From NCBI GenBank assembly GCA_021777475.1, contig JAJYDM010000013.1, forward strand, positions 1 through 37,534: a stretch of DNA of 37,534 nt. Direction: 5' to 3'. Position 1 is the first letter of the stretch; each line of letters opens with the position of its first letter. The position numbers and the translations under genes were made by a program. This document shows, one piece after another, positions 35,557 through 37,534 of the stretch. This DNA comes from Actinomycetes bacterium (GTDB taxonomy: Bacteria; Actinomycetota; Acidimicrobiia; Acidimicrobiales; Acidimicrobiaceae). The notes under the pieces are model-generated. The model searched no databases. It worked only from the letters and a program-made list of their open reading frames with translations, and had not been told where the DNA came from.

Positions 35557-36873
35557 ATGCTCGAATTCGGAACGGATGGAGTTAGAGGCAGAGCGAACCA
35601 GGAGTTGACTCCTGAGTTCGCTCTTTCCTTTGGGCGGGCGTTGGCCGGAGTGTTCCAGCCAAAGACTGTGATCATTGGACGTGACACCAGAGTTTCAGGG
35701 GCGATGCTTTCAAGTGCACTGGCAAGCGGGCTGAGTTCGTCAGGAGTGTCGGTTGTGGATCTGGGTGTGATGCCCACACCCGGTGTAGCCCATATTTCGG
35801 CCAAACGGGGTGTGGCGGGCATTGTGATTTCGGCATCCCACAATCCCTACGAGGACAACGGGATCAAAGTCTTTGCCCCCGGCGGACTGAAGCTCGAAGA
35901 TGAAATTGAGATGCAGATTCACTCGCTCATCCTTTCTGGCAACTTCAATCCCGCGACAAGCGAGGTCGGCGAGATCGTTCATGACGCGACCGCTCTGGAC
36001 GAGTACACTTCGTATCTTCTTTCACACTGTCGCGTGTCGGAGTCAAGACGACTAAAGGCGGTAATCGACTGCTCAAACGGAGCCGCGGTATCCGTCGCTC
36101 CGGGATTGTTTTCGACTCTGAACCTCGACGTCCAGTTCATCGGGGTCACTCCCGATGGGAGGAACATCAACAAGGACTGCGGATCTGTTTATCCTGAACT
36201 TCTGATTGAGACAGTGAGGGAACGACAAGCTGATCTGGGCATCGCACTTGATGGGGATGCCGACCGAATGTTGGCTGTGGACTCTGATGGCAATTTGATC
36301 GATGGTGACCAGTTGATGGCAATATTTGCGCTTGATCTCAAAGAGAGGTTCAAGCTTGTTGGTGATTCTGTCGTAATTACCGTTATGACCAACCTCGGAT
36401 TTCGTCAGGCTATGGCAGAAAACGGCATTCAGGTTATTGAGACTCAAGTGGGTGACCGGTATGTCCTCAAAGCCCTTGAGGAACATAAACTGGTATTTGG
36501 TGGTGAGCAGTCGGGTCATATTATTTTCCGCAACCTGGCGACCACCGGAGACGGACTTTTAAGTGCTGTCATGCTGGTAGAGTTGATCAGTCGAAAGCGA
36601 AGGTCACTCGGGGAGTTGGCGGCGCAGGCGATGTCGAAGTTACCTCAATCGATGGTGTCTATGGAGTTCGAGGATCCCAAGAGAATTAATCAAATACCTG
36701 GGCTTTCCGAATTGATTAGTGCGCTGGAAGTGTCTTTGGAAGGTACTGGACGGATTCTCGTCCGTCCAAGTGGTACTGAGGCAAAAGTGAGGGTTATGGC
36801 GGAGGCTACAACCAGGGAGATGGCAGATAAGGTCGTGGCTGAGATATGTCAGTACCTGAAGCAGCACCGATAA
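35557..36873 (+). CDS. glmM: phosphoglucosamine mutase
   Basis: Converts glucosamine-6-phosphate to glucosamine-1-phosphate for UDP-GlcNAc and peptidoglycan. The 438-residue product has the start FGTDGVRG and the active phosphoserine loop SASHNPYEDNG (S94). The magnesium loop DGDADR is at 232-237, with the sugar-specific GEQSGHI and the phosphate-binding RPSGTEAKVRV near the end. It sits directly between rpsI and glmS, whose product supplies its substrate. The ribosome site is weak, suggesting coupling to rpsI. Confidence 0.97.
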   Translation: MLEFGTDGVRGRANQELTPEFALSFGRALAGVFQPKTVIIGRDTRVSGAMLSSALASGLSSSGVSVVDLGVMPTPGVAHISAKRGVAGIVISASHNPYEDNGIKVFAPGGLKLEDEIEMQIHSLILSGNFNPATSEVGEIVHDATALDEYTSYLLSHCRVSESRRLKAVIDCSNGAAVSVAPGLFSTLNLDVQFIGVTPDGRNINKDCGSVYPELLIETVRERQADLGIALDGDADRMLAVDSDGNLIDGDQLMAIFALDLKERFKLVGDSVVITVMTNLGFRQAMAENGIQVIETQVGDRYVLKALEEHKLVFGGEQSGHIIFRNLATTGDGLLSAVMLVELISRKRRSLGELAAQAMSKLPQSMVSMEFEDPKRINQIPGLSELISALEVSLEGTGRILVRPSGTEAKVRVMAEATTREMADKVVAEICQYLKQHR

Positions 36874-36943
36874 GTCACCGCCCAGGCCCTTAGCGGACCT
36901 ACTCAACCGGTACTATCCGCTGCGATACTGAGTTGGAAAACCC

Positions 36944-36949
36944 TAGACT
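36944..36949 (+). promoter_or_regulatory. -10 box placed for a leaderless glmS transcript
   Basis: TAGACT (TANNNT type) ends seven bases before the glmS ATG, so transcription would begin at or next to the A of the start codon. No Shine-Dalgarno sequence is present in the 30 bases upstream. The -35 region is poor. Leaderless mRNAs with this geometry are common in Actinomycetota. Confidence 0.5.
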
Positions 36950-36956
36950 TGGTCCC

Positions 36957-37534
36957 ATGTGCGGAATTATTGGTTCCACTGGCGAAGCGGCAAGTTTAAA
37001 CGACCTGGTAGAAGGATTATCCCGGTTGGAATATCGGGGCTATGACTCCGCAGGTATTGTCGTGAGCAGATCTGACGGCACTTTGGACAGGATACGTGCT
37101 GTGGATGGAACATCCTCTCTAAAACTCCTGGCGGAACTGGCTAAAGACAGAGCCGATGGTTACATTGCTGGTCTGGGGCACACTCGCTGGGCGACGCATG
37201 GAAGAGTGACCACCGACAACGCCCACCCTCATTTTGATTGCTCAGGTGTTATTGGAGTTGTCCACAACGGCATAGTTGAGAATTTTCGAGAGTTGAAGGC
37301 CGAACTGGAGCAGGCTGGGCACGTGTTCAGTTCGCAAACGGACACCGAGGTGATCGCCCACCTTCTCGAGGGCTACCGGAGGGAGGGTTTAACGCTTACA
37401 GAGGCTGTCACCGCCTCGATGTCTCTGCTGCGAGGTGCGATGTCATTTGTGGCAATAGATGCTTCTGAGCCCAAGATACTTGTGGCCACAAAACGTATGG
37501 CTCCTCTGGTTGTCGGATCCGGCCAAGGGGTGAA
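36957..37534 (+). CDS. glmS: glutamine-fructose-6-phosphate aminotransferase, 5' part
   Basis: Makes glucosamine-6-phosphate from fructose-6-phosphate and glutamine. Only the first 192 codons are in the window; the gene runs off the 3' edge. The N-terminal glutaminase domain is clear: the nucleophile Cys directly after Met (MCGIIGSTG), then RLEYRGYDSAGI, GHTRWATHGRVTTDNAHPH, VHNGIVENF and TDTEVIAHLL. The isomerase half is not visible. It follows glmM, which uses its product. The start seems to lack a ribosome binding site. Confidence 0.97.
   Translation, partial: MCGIIGSTGEAASLNDLVEGLSRLEYRGYDSAGIVVSRSDGTLDRIRAVDGTSSLKLLAELAKDRADGYIAGLGHTRWATHGRVTTDNAHPHFDCSGVIGVVHNGIVENFRELKAELEQAGHVFSSQTDTEVIAHLLEGYRREGLTLTEAVTASMSLLRGAMSFVAIDASEPKILVATKRMAPLVVGSGQGV

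Noticed and set aside
1-37534. Search for CRISPR arrays, insertion sequences, phage, toxin or defence genes
   Set aside because: No direct-repeat arrays, terminal inverted repeats, transposase, integrase or known defence motifs were seen. All substantial ORFs on the + strand are accounted for by housekeeping genes.

Overview
The window is one continuous block of bacterial translation and transcription genes, all on the + strand, with moderate base composition. Gene order (tRNA-Thr, tRNA-Met, rpmG, ..., tRNA-Trp, secE, nusG, rplK, rplA, rplJ, rplL, rpoB, rpoC, rpsL, rpsG, fusA, tuf, rpsJ ... rplQ, truA, rplM, rpsI, glmM, glmS) and the sequences of RpoB, RpoC, L3, S14 and S12 point to the Actinomycetota. 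The composition is clearly below that of Streptomyces or Mycobacterium. I infer a lineage such as Acidimicrobiia, but cannot prove it without a search. Two of the three tRNA genes lack an encoded CCA.

Layout. 1-1367: the 3' end of tRNA-Thr, tRNA-Met, rpmG (L33), an orphan ECF sigma factor gene and tRNA-Trp. 1396-4916: secE-nusG-rplK-rplA, then a structured leader that looks like the L10 autoregulatory leader, and rplJ-rplL ending in an attenuator-like hairpin. 5146-12677: rpoB-rpoC, overlapping by one base. 12862-17231: rpsL-rpsG-fusA-tuf (str operon), preceded by a large hairpin with an alternative fold. 17359-27368: the S10 and spc operons, rpsJ to rplO, tightly packed with many TAATG or GTGA overlaps. 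rpsJ is set apart from rplC by 207 bases of structured DNA. A strong intrinsic terminator follows rplO. 27554-30316: secY-adk-map. 30576-33706: infA-rpmJ-rpsM-rpsK-rpsD-rpoA-rplQ, with a clear promoter upstream of infA. 33703-37534: truA, then rplM-rpsI-glmM and the 5' part of glmS, which runs off the window.

Together the genes encode most of the ribosome, the core RNA polymerase subunits beta, beta' and alpha, translation factors EF-G, EF-Tu and IF1, the Sec translocon core (SecE, SecY), processing enzymes for new proteins and tRNA (Map, TruA), adenylate kinase, and entry enzymes of cell wall hexosamine synthesis (GlmS, GlmM). No mobile element, CRISPR array, defence system or phage gene is visible, and no stretch over 300 bases lacks a gene.

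I did not find a new multi-gene system. The points that repay a second look are local: an apparent CTG start codon for infA, an L33 that has lost one of four zinc-site cysteines, an ECF sigma gene where mycobacteria carry hadABC, mutually exclusive hairpins before rpsL and rplC, one promoter-like pattern found twice next to terminator-like hairpins, a probably leaderless glmS, and long acidic tails on several ribosomal proteins.
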